DNA from: UBA10347 sp905182135
Lineage (GTDB): Bacteria > Actinomycetota > Acidimicrobiia > Acidimicrobiales > UBA10347
NCBI GenBank assembly: GCA_963925805.1
Contig: CAWUSE010000002.1
Coordinates: 186,001 to 250,000 of the forward strand
Direction: 5' to 3'
DNA length: 64,000 nt
Part shown: positions 9,017-17,245 of the stretch, one piece after another
Layout of the letters: each line of letters begins with the position of its first letter
Position numbering within the stretch: position 1 is the first letter of the stretch
Position numbers and translations under genes: made by a program
Notes under the pieces: model-generated
What the model saw: the letters and a program-made list of their open reading frames with translations, nothing else
What the model was told of the DNA's origin: nothing
Database searches by the model: none

Positions 9017-9913
9017 TCACGTCTCAGCAGGGATAACGACGGCAGGCTTGATCTTGCCGCCCTCAACTCGTTCGTGCACGGCAACAACAGCGCCCTGCCC
9101 ATCGAGCAGAACCCAGGGGCCGGCGCCGGTCAGAATTTCTTCACTCAGCCGTTGACCGTTGCGAACCCGGGCAACGGTGTCGTCGTCCAAAATAACCGAC
9201 CGATAGTCAGCAAGGCCCTCGGCCAGACTGATGATCGTTGCCTTCTCTAAGGTCGACGCATGTGCTTCGGTGTGTCGGCCAATAGCGGTTCGGCGCAAGT
9301 ACCGAATATGTGCTCCGCCGCCGAGTGCAGCGCCAATATCTGCGGCAATCGTGCGGATGTAGGTACCCGAGCCACAGCGCGTCGTGAACCGGAAGACGTC
9401 GGGCCCGTCTTGTGGTGTTTCGACGAACGTTGGATCGATGGTCAGCTCATGCACCGTCACCGGTCGTGGCTTGCGTTCTACGGTCTTGCCCTCCCGAGCC
9501 AACTCGTGCAACCGTTTGCCATCGATCTTAACGGCCGACACCATCGGCGGAATTTGCTCAATATTGCCAACAAATTGACTCGCAACTCGGCGTACGTCGT
9601 CGATGGTCACACCCGACATGTCATGGCGCACGGTCACCTCGCCGTCGGCGTCGAGCGAGTCGGTCTCTACGCCAAGCACAGCCTCTGCGACGTAGGTCTT
9701 TTCGAGTTCGGTGATAAAGCGCAACAGGCGAGTTCCACGACCAACGCCCAGCACCAAAACGCCAGTGGCACCTGGGTCCAACGTGCCGCTGTGGCCGATC
9801 TTGCGTGTGCTGAAGACACCACGCGCCTTGGCGACCACATCATGGCTGGTCCACTCCGTTTCCTTATCGACCACAACGAAGCCGCTCGGTCCCTCATCTC
9901 GTTTCTTAACCAC
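9017..9913 (-). CDS. truB: tRNA pseudouridine(55) synthase
   Basis: A 298-residue enzyme that converts U55 of tRNA to pseudouridine. The catalytic aspartate is D46 in HSGTLDPGATGVLV. Further family elements are GFVVVDKETEWTSHDVV at the N-terminus, QIPPMVSAVKIDGKRLHELAR, and CGSGTYIRTIAADIG. A C-terminal PUA-like segment follows. It starts 12 bases after the rbfA stop, a conserved rbfA-truB pair. About 140 bases separate its stop from the decayed membrane gene. Confidence 0.95.
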   Translation of the reverse strand: MVKKRDEGPSGFVVVDKETEWTSHDVVAKARGVFSTRKIGHSGTLDPGATGVLVLGVGRGTRLLRFITELEKTYVAEAVLGVETDSLDADGEVTVRHDMSGVTIDDVRRVASQFVGNIEQIPPMVSAVKIDGKRLHELAREGKTVERKPRPVTVHELTIDPTFVETPQDGPDVFRFTTRCGSGTYIRTIAADIGAALGGGAHIRYLRRTAIGRHTEAHASTLEKATIISLAEGLADYRSVILDDDTVARVRNGQRLSEEILTGAGPWVLLDGQGAVVAVHERVEGGKIKPAVVIPAET

Positions 9914-9925
9914 GAGGCGCTGCGT

Positions 9926-10321
9926 TCACTCTTCTTCGGAGGTTTCGGTGAACACCCGGTCGGCGCCCGCCTCCATCGTCTGCAGGATCTCACCCACACG
10001 GGTGCCGGCTCGCAGGCCCGGGTCGATGTGGAACTCGAGGTCAGGCACTCGCCGCATCTTTCCCTGTCGAGCGATTGCCTTGCGGATCCGGCCCATGTGT
10101 GCATAGAGACCCTCGAGATCCTCGTCTTCAAGGTTCAGCGTGGAGAAATACACGCGCGCTCGAGTCAACTCATTATCTACATCAACATCGGTGACCGTGA
10201 CATAGGCCACGTAGTCGTCATCTATGCGACGCAACTCCTCACCAATGATCTCGCGCAAGGAGGACCCGAGGCGATCAGTTCGGGCATAGCCCCGGTTTCC
10301 ACGTTGATTTCGTCGGCTCAC
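9926..10321 (-). CDS. rbfA: 30S ribosome-binding factor A
   Basis: A 131-residue KH-fold protein that assists late 16S rRNA maturation and cold adaptation. Typical segments are RTDRLGSSLREIIGEELRRI, VTVTDVDVDNELTRARVYFS, and MRRVPDLEFHIDPGL. The C-terminus is acidic. It sits between the RDD-domain gene and truB on the same strand. In most actinobacteria it follows infB directly; here a membrane protein gene is inserted between them. Confidence 0.95.
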   Translation of the reverse strand: MSRRNQRGNRGYARTDRLGSSLREIIGEELRRIDDDYVAYVTVTDVDVDNELTRARVYFSTLNLEDEDLEGLYAHMGRIRKAIARQGKMRRVPDLEFHIDPGLRAGTRVGEILQTMEAGADRVFTETSEEE

Positions 10322-10352
10322 GATGTCACGCTAGCGGCGCAGAAGAACAGGG

Positions 10353-10988
10353 CTACTTCTTAATGACAACTGTGGACGAGATGCGGTCCATAACCGTCCG
10401 ATGTTGGCCGTCGCTGAACAACATGATCAGCGATGCGAGTCCGACGAGCAACACAATCAAGCTGCCAACAATGGGCACAAAACTGACGAGTCGGTTCACG
10501 CCCCGTAAACCAGCCTTGCTCCAGCCTGGTGGATGCGCTCCATTGTCAGACCGCGCCACCCTCAGTCCAAGTATCAGCTTGCCGGGCGTACCTCCGAACA
10601 AACCCACCCAAATAAAGTCCGAAAGGCCCCCGATGACACCCAATGCGAGCAAAAGAATAATGTTGTCAGAGAACGCATCCGTGACGACCCGCTCAACCTG
10701 AGCATCGGACGGGCTCGGACCCAGTGCATCGAAATTGTTGATCACGTCCGTGATAACAGGAATCAGCAAAGCCAGACCGAAGATGACGGCAATGACAAGA
10801 TCGATTAGCCGAGCACCGAGACGCGAGCCGGGACTGGCTAGATTCACATGGGCCTTAAGGCCGAAATTTCCGCCAGCAGACGATGCCACTGGCGTATGGA
10901 CCGGATCACCAATCCAACGTTCGCCGTCCCAGTACCTCGTCGTGCCCTGTGGATCGCCTTGAGCGTTGTACCAACCTGGATCTGTCAT
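10353..10988 (-). CDS. DUF2510-RDD family membrane protein
   Basis: A 211-residue protein starting at MTDPGWYNAQGD; I prefer this ATG to the one 42 bases upstream because a GGGGAGAGAGG stretch precedes it and DUF2510 normally begins there. The first 30 residues form DUF2510 (GWY...RYWDGERW). The rest is an RDD domain: SRLGARLIDLVIAVIFGLA, a second helix pair around LLALGVIGGLSDFIWVGLFG, and GTPGKLILGLRV. RDD proteins are poorly characterised membrane proteins, some implicated in ion or sodium transport. It precedes rbfA on the same strand, but no functional link is known. Confidence 0.82.
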   Translation of the reverse strand: MTDPGWYNAQGDPQGTTRYWDGERWIGDPVHTPVASSAGGNFGLKAHVNLASPGSRLGARLIDLVIAVIFGLALLIPVITDVINNFDALGPSPSDAQVERVVTDAFSDNIILLLALGVIGGLSDFIWVGLFGGTPGKLILGLRVARSDNGAHPPGWSKAGLRGVNRLVSFVPIVGSLIVLLVGLASLIMLFSDGQHRTVMDRISSTVVIKK

Positions 10989-11060
10989 TGTCGTGGCCTC
11001 TCTCCCCATTGCCTGACTCAGATACGACACTAGTGCCTGTTATTCAAACGAATTACGAGC

Positions 11061-11393
11061 TCAGCGACGTGAATTCACGCTGCGATCATGGCCGATATCA
11101 TGCTCTCTCCGCCGGGGATAGCACTGACAAACTGCGCACGCCTGGCACCGTTCCAAGCGACCCACGAACTGAAACCCGAGCGGGGGAACGCTGACGAAAC
11201 GGACCTCGAACAGCACGGTAAATGCCGCACCGAACAGGCCTACAATCCCAACGCCAAAGCCATCTAAATCGCCGCCCAGGCCATTGACGGCCCATGCTAT
11301 GACGACCAAACCTAGGGTTGAAAATTCCAGCAGTATCGCCTCAAGGATCGACAGCATGATGGTGATTGGTTTCAGGCCAGACGAAAACATCAA
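11061..11393 (-). CDS. Possible small membrane protein
   Basis: A 110-codon frame with two hydrophobic stretches (MLSILEAILLEFSTLGLVVI and GFGVGIVGLFGAAFTVLFEV) and codon use similar to its neighbours. After about residue 75 it becomes cysteine- and arginine-rich and less protein-like. No good ribosome binding site precedes the ATG; the frame stays open for 22 codons further upstream. It may be a real short membrane protein or the remnant of one. I do not recognise a family. Confidence 0.3.
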   Translation of the reverse strand: MMFSSGLKPITIMLSILEAILLEFSTLGLVVIAWAVNGLGGDLDGFGVGIVGLFGAAFTVLFEVRFVSVPPLGFQFVGRLERCQACAVCQCYPRRREHDIGHDRSVNSRR

Positions 11394-11570
11394 GGTAATG
11401 GTCGGTCCGCTCAGAGCGGTGCAGAATGCACGCCAGGGCCTAGCGGCCTATGTCGAGCCATCAATGATGACCTAAGGAACATGACTTCTCTTTGAACGAC
11501 TGGCTTGAGGGAAATTGAAGGTCGGCCCGAAACACAAGAACATGCATGTTTCAACTTGAGCGCGCAGAAG

Positions 11571-11588
11571 CCGGGGGCGAACCCCCGG
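11571..11588 (-). terminator. GC-rich hairpin after infB
   Basis: CCGGGGG and CCCCCGG pair around a CGAA loop, about 25 bases beyond the infB stop. On the minus strand the loop reads TTCG, a very stable tetraloop, and the stem is followed by CTTCTGCGC. T-richness is poor, but position and stability support a terminator of the infB operon. Confidence 0.65.
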
Positions 11589-11613
11589 GCCTGTGCTCAT
11601 AGAAACTTCAGCA

Positions 11614-14460
11614 CTAGGTGCGAGGAATCTCTACTTCTTCGTACGTCTCAATGACATCGCCAGCGATCAAGTCTTCGAAATCGCTAAGACCAACACCACA
11701 CTCGAAGCCCGCACGGACTTCAGTTGCATCATCGGTAAAGCGCTTGAGTGACGTGAGCGTGCCATTCCAGATGACTGTTCCCTGTCGCAAGAACCGGACC
11801 TTGTCGTTGCGGGTAATAATACCGCTTTGGACCAAACAGCCAGCAACCAGGCCAATCCCCTTGATGCGGAAGACCTCGCGTACTTCGGCTTCGCCGGTGA
11901 CAACCTCTTTGAACTCAGGCTCAAGCATGCCGATAACGGCGGCTTCGATATCGTCGATGACTTCGTAGATGATCTCGTAGGTACGGATCTCGACGCCTTC
12001 TTGATCTGCCGCGGTGCGGACACCGCGATCAGGTCGGACGTTGAAGGCAACGATTGTTGCGCCAGCGGCTTGAGCGAGTGTCACATCGCTCGCAGCAGGT
12101 GGGCCAACGGCCTTGTGCAAAAAGTTGATCTTGACTTCGGGTCGCTCTAGGCGAGCCAGGCTGTCGGCAAGCGCCTCGAGCGAGCCATGGGTGTCGGCAC
12201 GGATAATGAGTTCAAGCTTGGCAGCCTCACCGATCTGAACATCGCTGAAGAGGTCTTCAAGTTTGGCCCCGCTTGCGCCACCAGCGCCTTCTCGGGCGAT
12301 GCTGGCGACACGACGGTAATGAGCGCGAGTCGCTGCGACCTTGGCGGCGGTCTTTTCGTCTTGAGCGATGACGAACTCATCGCCTGCACGAGGTACATCG
12401 TTAAGACCGAGTACCTGGACCGGCATTGACGGACCAGCAATCTTGATGCGCTCGCCACGATCATTGATCAGGGCCTTGACTCGGCCCCAGGTCCCGCCAG
12501 CCACGAGTGGCTGACCGACTTCGACCTGGCCTTGTTGCACCAGGATGGTTGCAACGGGGCCCTTGCCGACTTCCAGTTTGGACTCAAGAACGACACCCGC
12601 AGCACGGCCAGTGGCCGGAGATACGAGCTCTTCAACTTCGGCAACCAACTGGATTGCGTCGAGGAGGCCATCGATGTTGTCGTTCTGTAGCGCTGAGATC
12701 TTGACCATGACGGTGTCACCGCCCCACTCCTCGGGCACGAGACCCTGCTCGGAGAGGCCGTTCATGACCCGGTCAGGATTGGCTGATTCGCGATCCATCT
12801 TGTTGATGGCCACGATGATCGGCACATCGGCCGCCTTGGCGTGGTTGATTGCTTCGACCGTCTGCGGCATGACGCCGTCGTCGGCTGCAACTACTAGCAC
12901 CACGATGTCGGTGGCTTCGGCGCCTCGTGCACGGATAGCCGTGAAGGCAGCGTGCCCTGGTGTATCAATAAAGGTAAGCGACCCCTCGGGACGGTCCACC
13001 ATGTATGCGCCGATGTGCTGGGTGATGCCACCGGCTTCGCCCGCGACAACGTTTGCATTACGAATCGTATCGAGCAACTTGGTCTTGCCATGGTCTACGT
13101 GACCCATGATCGTGATGACCGGTGGCCGCTTAACGGATTCGCGTTCGTCGAGTTCTTCGACGTCAAGCAGGCCACGCATTTCTTCTTCGCGCTCTTCACC
13201 GCGATCGACCATGCGCACAACGGCACCGACCGACTCGGCGAAGCCCATGATCTGCTCGTCCGACAACGTCTGCGTCGCCATGATCATCTCGCCGCTTTGC
13301 AGGAGATAACGCACAATGTCAGCTGCGGTGCGGTCGAGCTTCGGGCCTACATCTTGAGCGCTGCCATCACGTTCGATGATGATCGTTCCTGACGGAACCG
13401 GTGCACCTGTTGGGGTGTAGGTCGGAACGTCGACTGGACGCAACTCTTCGAGGGAACGACGACGTCGACGACTACGGCGACGAGGCGGACGCCGGTTGTT
13501 ACCGCGACCTCCTGGACCGCCGGGGCGACCGCCACCGGGACGAGGCGGACCGCCACCAGCAGGAGCGCCGCCAGGACTTGGTGCGCCGCCTCCGCCAGCA
13601 GGGCGGGAGAAGCCTGGGCGTCCGCCACCAGGGCGGCCTGCAGGCGCTGGTCCACGACCGCCGAGACCGGGCGGCGGCGGAATCGCCTTGCCAGACGCAC
13701 TCTTAAGTGGGCCCGGCGGAGGTGGGATTGGCTTGCCCGACGCAGAGCGTGGCACGCTCGATGGGTCGGGACGACGTGGCCCGTCGTCCTTGCCTTTAGC
13801 AGCCGGGGCCCTATCAGCAGACTTAGCATCATCAGCAGACTTAGCATCGCCAGCAGGCTTAGCATCGCCAGCAGAAGCAGGAGCAACCGGTGCCGGAGTC
13901 GCAGCCTTAACTTCGCTCACAGGGGCCGGTACGGGTACAGGACGAGTTGGGCCACTAGAGCCGCTGGAGGTTACAACGCGCTTTGGTGGCGCTCCTCCAG
14001 GAGGCGGGCTTGTCGGTACAGGCGCCAAAATTGGCGGCGCGCTGGGCCTAGCCTGCGGCACTGCTGGCGGCGGCGTTGCCGGCGTCGGCGCCGCTGGTGC
14101 TGCTGCAGGCGCCGCTGGCCTAGGCGCTTGAGCACCTGGCGTTGCTGGCCGCGGCGGCACTGGGCGCTGCGGAACAGCTGAGCCCGGTGGTGGCGGCACA
14201 CGTCGTGGGGGTGGTTTCTTGGTGGAAACCACACTCTTAGATTCTTCAGCGGGCTTGTCTTCGGGCTCATCGTCGACAATCGGCTCACGACGGAGCCCCT
14301 CACGGTCGGCCTTGCGCCGAACGCGATCGCCGTGTGCTCCCTCCATAGAAGAAGAAGCACTCTTGACACCAATGCCAAGCGATTCGCACAATGCGAGAGT
14401 TTCTGCGTTATCTAGCCCAAGTTCACGAGCGAGCTCGTAGACCCGTACTTTCTTAGCCAA
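11614..14460 (-). CDS. infB: Translation initiation factor IF-2
   Basis: A 948-residue GTPase that places initiator tRNA on the 30S subunit. I chose the TTG at 14460, giving (M)AKKVRVYELARELGLDN, the standard IF2 N-terminus. The frame extends 100 codons further, but those codons overlap ylxR and do not look like IF2. After the N-terminal IF2_N domain come about 300 residues rich in Pro, Ala, Gly and Arg. The G domain follows with GHVDHGKT, DTPGHAAF and NKMD, then the beta-barrel domains and the C-terminal fMet-tRNA binding domain ending in EEVEIPRT. ylxR and nusA precede it, as in most bacteria. Confidence 0.95.
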   Translation of the reverse strand: MAKKVRVYELARELGLDNAETLALCESLGIGVKSASSSMEGAHGDRVRRKADREGLRREPIVDDEPEDKPAEESKSVVSTKKPPPRRVPPPPGSAVPQRPVPPRPATPGAQAPRPAAPAAAPAAPTPATPPPAVPQARPSAPPILAPVPTSPPPGGAPPKRVVTSSGSSGPTRPVPVPAPVSEVKAATPAPVAPASAGDAKPAGDAKSADDAKSADRAPAAKGKDDGPRRPDPSSVPRSASGKPIPPPPGPLKSASGKAIPPPPGLGGRGPAPAGRPGGGRPGFSRPAGGGGAPSPGGAPAGGGPPRPGGGRPGGPGGRGNNRRPPRRRSRRRRRSLEELRPVDVPTYTPTGAPVPSGTIIIERDGSAQDVGPKLDRTAADIVRYLLQSGEMIMATQTLSDEQIMGFAESVGAVVRMVDRGEEREEEMRGLLDVEELDERESVKRPPVITIMGHVDHGKTKLLDTIRNANVVAGEAGGITQHIGAYMVDRPEGSLTFIDTPGHAAFTAIRARGAEATDIVVLVVAADDGVMPQTVEAINHAKAADVPIIVAINKMDRESANPDRVMNGLSEQGLVPEEWGGDTVMVKISALQNDNIDGLLDAIQLVAEVEELVSPATGRAAGVVLESKLEVGKGPVATILVQQGQVEVGQPLVAGGTWGRVKALINDRGERIKIAGPSMPVQVLGLNDVPRAGDEFVIAQDEKTAAKVAATRAHYRRVASIAREGAGGASGAKLEDLFSDVQIGEAAKLELIIRADTHGSLEALADSLARLERPEVKINFLHKAVGPPAASDVTLAQAAGATIVAFNVRPDRGVRTAADQEGVEIRTYEIIYEVIDDIEAAVIGMLEPEFKEVVTGEAEVREVFRIKGIGLVAGCLVQSGIITRNDKVRFLRQGTVIWNGTLTSLKRFTDDATEVRAGFECGVGLSDFEDLIAGDVIETYEEVEIPRT

Positions 14461-14581
14461 GTGGCTGGATTCCTTGTTCGACGATGTGTGCGGGAATAGT
14501 TCTTCGAGAGAAGAGGAGATCCGACAACCCTGGAGCTGGCGTTTCCAATGACCTAGTGTCGCAACCCCGACAGCCAAACGG

Positions 14582-14896
14582 CTAGTGGGCGGGTTTACTA
14601 AGCCAGTCCAGCAGGGTATCAGCGAAGACACCATCGGCGAGTCCTGAGCGGAAAGCTCTGGAAAATGCTTTTGTCTTGCCAGCGTTAATAACGCAGTTCT
14701 GGTCGCGACACAGCCACGCACCGCGGCCCAGACCTCGTTTATTGACAACGAGATCACCACCTACGACGGCGACGCTCACCAGGTCTTGGTCAGACCGTCG
14801 CGCCCGACAACCGATGCAAGTTCGCACTGGTCCAGACACACGGTCTGGACCAGTAAGCGTCATTGTCGGCACCTGGGGCGTCGGGGCGTCACCCAT
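14582..14896 (-). CDS. ylxR: YlxR family RNA-binding protein (DUF448)
   Basis: A 104-residue protein with the DUF448 signature RTCIGCRARR near residue 25 and NKRGLGRGAWLCRD around residue 53. YlxR proteins are nucleic-acid binding; in some species YlxR binds RNase P RNA or acts as a regulator. An alternative start at ATG 14863 (MTLTGPDRV) has an AGGTG at good spacing and may be the true one. It lies between nusA and infB, the conserved position. Confidence 0.88.
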   Translation of the reverse strand: MGDAPTPQVPTMTLTGPDRVSGPVRTCIGCRARRSDQDLVSVAVVGGDLVVNKRGLGRGAWLCRDQNCVINAGKTKAFSRAFRSGLADGVFADTLLDWLSKPAH

Positions 14897-14935
14897 AGAG
14901 CGTCCGTCTCAGCCCCAACAGGACCGGAGCCGGTT

Positions 14936-16129
14936 CTATTCTTCTTCGTCCGACGAGGCTGTCTCGCCGACCTCGTCGTTGGACCTACTGTCATCATCGC
15001 TGGCCTCACCATCGCCGGTGTTGGCCGCAACCATTTGCTCCCAATCAACCGACGAGATGGCCTCTCCGCCGGCGGCCGGTTGCCACATTTGTTCGCCAGT
15101 TTCATCGTCGGTGATCCACTCACCATCAGCCCAGTCGATCTCAGAGTAAGCCTTCTCTTCGGCCATCTCGGTTTCGCTCTTGATGTCGACACGCCAGCCT
15201 GTCAGGCGAGCGGCAAGACGAGCGTTCTGGCCTTCTTTGCCTATAGCCAATGACAGCTGGTAATCCGGAACGACGACCGTGGCTGTACCTGTGGTTTCAT
15301 CGAGCAAGACTTCTTTGACCTTTGCAGGCGAGAGTGCTTTCATGACGAAGTCTTGGGTGTTCTCGCTGAACGGGACAATATCGATCTTCTCGCCCTTCAT
15401 CTCGTTCACGATCATGCGAACGCGGCTACCACGGGCACCAACGCAGGCGCCAACCGGGTCGACGTTCTCGTCGTTCGAGCGCACTGCGATCTTGGTGCGA
15501 TGTCCAGGCTCGCGGGCGCACGCCATGATTTCGACGATGCCATCGGCAATCTCTGGGACCTCGAGCTCGAACATGCGCTTGATCAAGCCGGGGTGGGTAC
15601 GGCTCACAACAATCTGCGGACCCTTGGGAGTCTTGCGCACCTCGACGATGTACGCCTTGAGACGGGTATTCGGATCGGGGCGCTCGTGTGGAACCTGCTC
15701 GGCTTGTGGCAGAAGCGCTTCCACCCGACCCAGATCAAGAAGGGTGTAACGGGAGTCGGTCTGCTGGATGATTCCGGTGACGATGTCACCTTCGCGGCCG
15801 GCGTACTCTTCGTACTTCAGCTCGCGTTCGGCCTCGCGGATCCGCTGCGACATGACCTGGCGGGTGGTCTGGGCCGCGATACGTCCAAAGTCATCAGGCG
15901 TGACTTCGAACTCGTCGCCGAAAGGTTCGCCGTACTCGTCAAGCTCTTGAGCAAAGACGCGGAACTCCATCGTGTCAGGATCAATAGTGACCCATGAGTA
16001 CTCCCACGCGTCGGAGCGACGCTTGTACGCCGACTCGAGTGCATCGGCGAGGGCAGCAAAGAGCGTGTCGATTGTTAGACCACGCTCGGTGGCTACTGCT
16101 TGGAGTGCTTCCATCATGTCTTGGTTCAT
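14936..16129 (-). CDS. nusA: Transcription termination/antitermination protein NusA
   Basis: A 397-residue protein with the N-terminal RNA-polymerase-binding domain (MNQDMMEALQAVATERGLTI), an S1 domain (GREGDIVTGIIQQTDSRYTL), and two KH domains (DPVGACVGARGSRVRMIVNE and LAIGKEGQNARLAARLTGW). The C-terminal 65 residues are acidic and lack the acidic repeat domains of the enterobacterial protein, as is usual in actinobacteria. It overlaps the rimP stop by four bases (ATGA). NusA commonly controls its own operon; a terminator in the rimP leader (16741-16770) fits that. Confidence 0.95.
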   Translation of the reverse strand: MNQDMMEALQAVATERGLTIDTLFAALADALESAYKRRSDAWEYSWVTIDPDTMEFRVFAQELDEYGEPFGDEFEVTPDDFGRIAAQTTRQVMSQRIREAERELKYEEYAGREGDIVTGIIQQTDSRYTLLDLGRVEALLPQAEQVPHERPDPNTRLKAYIVEVRKTPKGPQIVVSRTHPGLIKRMFELEVPEIADGIVEIMACAREPGHRTKIAVRSNDENVDPVGACVGARGSRVRMIVNEMKGEKIDIVPFSENTQDFVMKALSPAKVKEVLLDETTGTATVVVPDYQLSLAIGKEGQNARLAARLTGWRVDIKSETEMAEEKAYSEIDWADGEWITDDETGEQMWQPAAGGEAISSVDWEQMVAANTGDGEASDDDSRSNDEVGETASSDEEE

Positions 16130-16704
16130 GACTCTGAGCCTTTCGGGGATTCGTTTGAAGAACCGCCAGAGGCGGCCTTATTTGTTGTGCTCTTTTGAGC
16201 CTTTTTCTTACTGGTGCCCTTTGGAGCATTGTTCTTCTTGGCGCTGCCAGGTTTTGGCCCAGGGCCCCAGTCGAAGACGGTTGTCGTCTTCGCGATCTGG
16301 TCGAAAGAAATGGTGTGCTCACCATCATCATTCGTGATGGTGATGCCCTCATCGTCAGATGCATTTAGCTCGCCTCGGATGCGGCGCACATTCTCGGCAT
16401 TCGGCTTGAGTTTGACGGCAACCTGTTCACCAATTGATCGGGTGTAATGCGCCGGCGTACGAAGGTGCCGCTCAACGCCAGGGCTGGAGACTTCGAGCGT
16501 GAACGCGCCGTTGATCGGATCTTGCAAATCAATTTCGTGGCTGATCATGCGAGTCGCTTTAGTCAGCATCGCTGTGCCAAGACCGTCTGGGTGGTCGATT
16601 ATTATTTTGAGTCGACCACCGGCATAGACCAGGTCGACCAGTTCAAGATTGAGCTCTTCGACGATTGGATCGACCACGGCGTGGGCTCGTTCTTCTGCTG
16701 CCAT
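16126..16704 (-). CDS. rimP: Ribosome maturation factor RimP
   Basis: A 192-residue protein needed for 30S maturation. Family elements are VVDPIVEELNLELVDLVYAG, LEVSSPGVERHLRTPAHYTR and an Sm-like C-terminal domain. The last 45 residues are a Lys/Ser/Asn-rich low-complexity tail beyond the usual 150-160 residues. A strong GGAGGTGA precedes the ATG. First gene of the rimP-nusA-ylxR-infB operon. Confidence 0.93.
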   Translation of the reverse strand: MAAEERAHAVVDPIVEELNLELVDLVYAGGRLKIIIDHPDGLGTAMLTKATRMISHEIDLQDPINGAFTLEVSSPGVERHLRTPAHYTRSIGEQVAVKLKPNAENVRRIRGELNASDDEGITITNDDGEHTISFDQIAKTTTVFDWGPGPKPGSAKKNNAPKGTSKKKAQKSTTNKAASGGSSNESPKGSES

Positions 16705-16740
16705 GGTTCACCTCCGAATGGTGTGTTTGGGCCTGATACG

Positions 16741-16770
16741 AAAAAGAGCGTGGGCAAAAGCCCACGCTCT
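16741..16770 (-). promoter_or_regulatory. Intrinsic terminator/attenuator in the rimP-nusA leader
   Basis: On the minus strand an 11-bp perfect stem AGAGCGTGGGC/GCCCACGCTCT with a TTTT loop is followed directly by TTTTTCG. It ends about 37 bases before the rimP ATG. A TATACT box at 16808-16813 upstream is a plausible -10 element, which would put the terminator inside the operon leader. NusA-stimulated termination in the leader of its own operon is established in Bacillus subtilis. It could alternatively terminate transcription coming from ispG. Confidence 0.7.
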
Positions 16771-17245
16771 GAAACGATTTCAAGAATCAATACTCAGTGC
16801 AGCGATAAGTATAACGGATAGTCCGGCTTTCGTCTCGTCGCTGCCCCCGGCACGAACCTAAACAGACATCCCATTACAGACGGACAGCGTTCGCCTTGCT
16901 GCGGTTCTCGGGGCGAGATGCCGCCCATGGCCTACGGGATGCACTTCGTAAACACATTGTCTCACGACCTAGCCGGTTGAGGTCAGCTCTGTGTTCGCAC
17001 GTGACCTTCATCGGCGGCGATCTAGCGGCCATCATTGATAATTTGTCGAACCACTCATCATGGTTGAACCCATCTCGTACCTCGCTGTTCCCGAAGTGTT
17101 CGACGGCATCGACGTTCCCGTCGAGCACAAATGCGTTCGTGGCTGCCGTGGCTCAGGAGCCATGCCGGTGCAAGCTCAGAAAGCCTTGCCCCGTCACTGC
17201 GGTGACGCATCCCTGGGTGAGTTCCAGTTCCGTGATGGGTAGGAG
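16771..17245. other. ispG-rimP intergenic region
   Basis: About 475 bases. A minus-strand frame at 16874-17128 (VLDGNVDAVEHFGNSEVRDG start, 84 codons) has acceptable codon use at first but a basic, low-quality C-terminus and no recognisable family. A 60-codon plus frame at 17060-17242 overlaps it. I call neither. The TATACT at 16808-16813 is a candidate promoter for rimP. Confidence 0.35.

Larger units (their letters stand above)
10989..11613 (-). other. infB-RDD intergenic region
   Basis: About 620 bases separate the infB stop from the RDD gene. The region holds a weak hydrophobic reading frame (11061-11393) and the infB terminator (11571-11588), both listed separately. I see no tRNA or other RNA gene here. 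Confidence 0.5.

Noticed and set aside
9260..10363. 367-codon plus-strand frame over truB and rbfA
   Set aside because: Both minus-strand genes have full family motifs; the plus frame has none.
14461..14760. 100-codon N-terminal extension of IF-2
   Set aside because: It overlaps ylxR in another frame and does not resemble IF-2; the TTG at 14460 gives the conserved N-terminus.
17060..17242. 60-codon plus frame with several cysteines upstream of ispG
   Set aside because: No family resemblance and overlapped by another weak frame.
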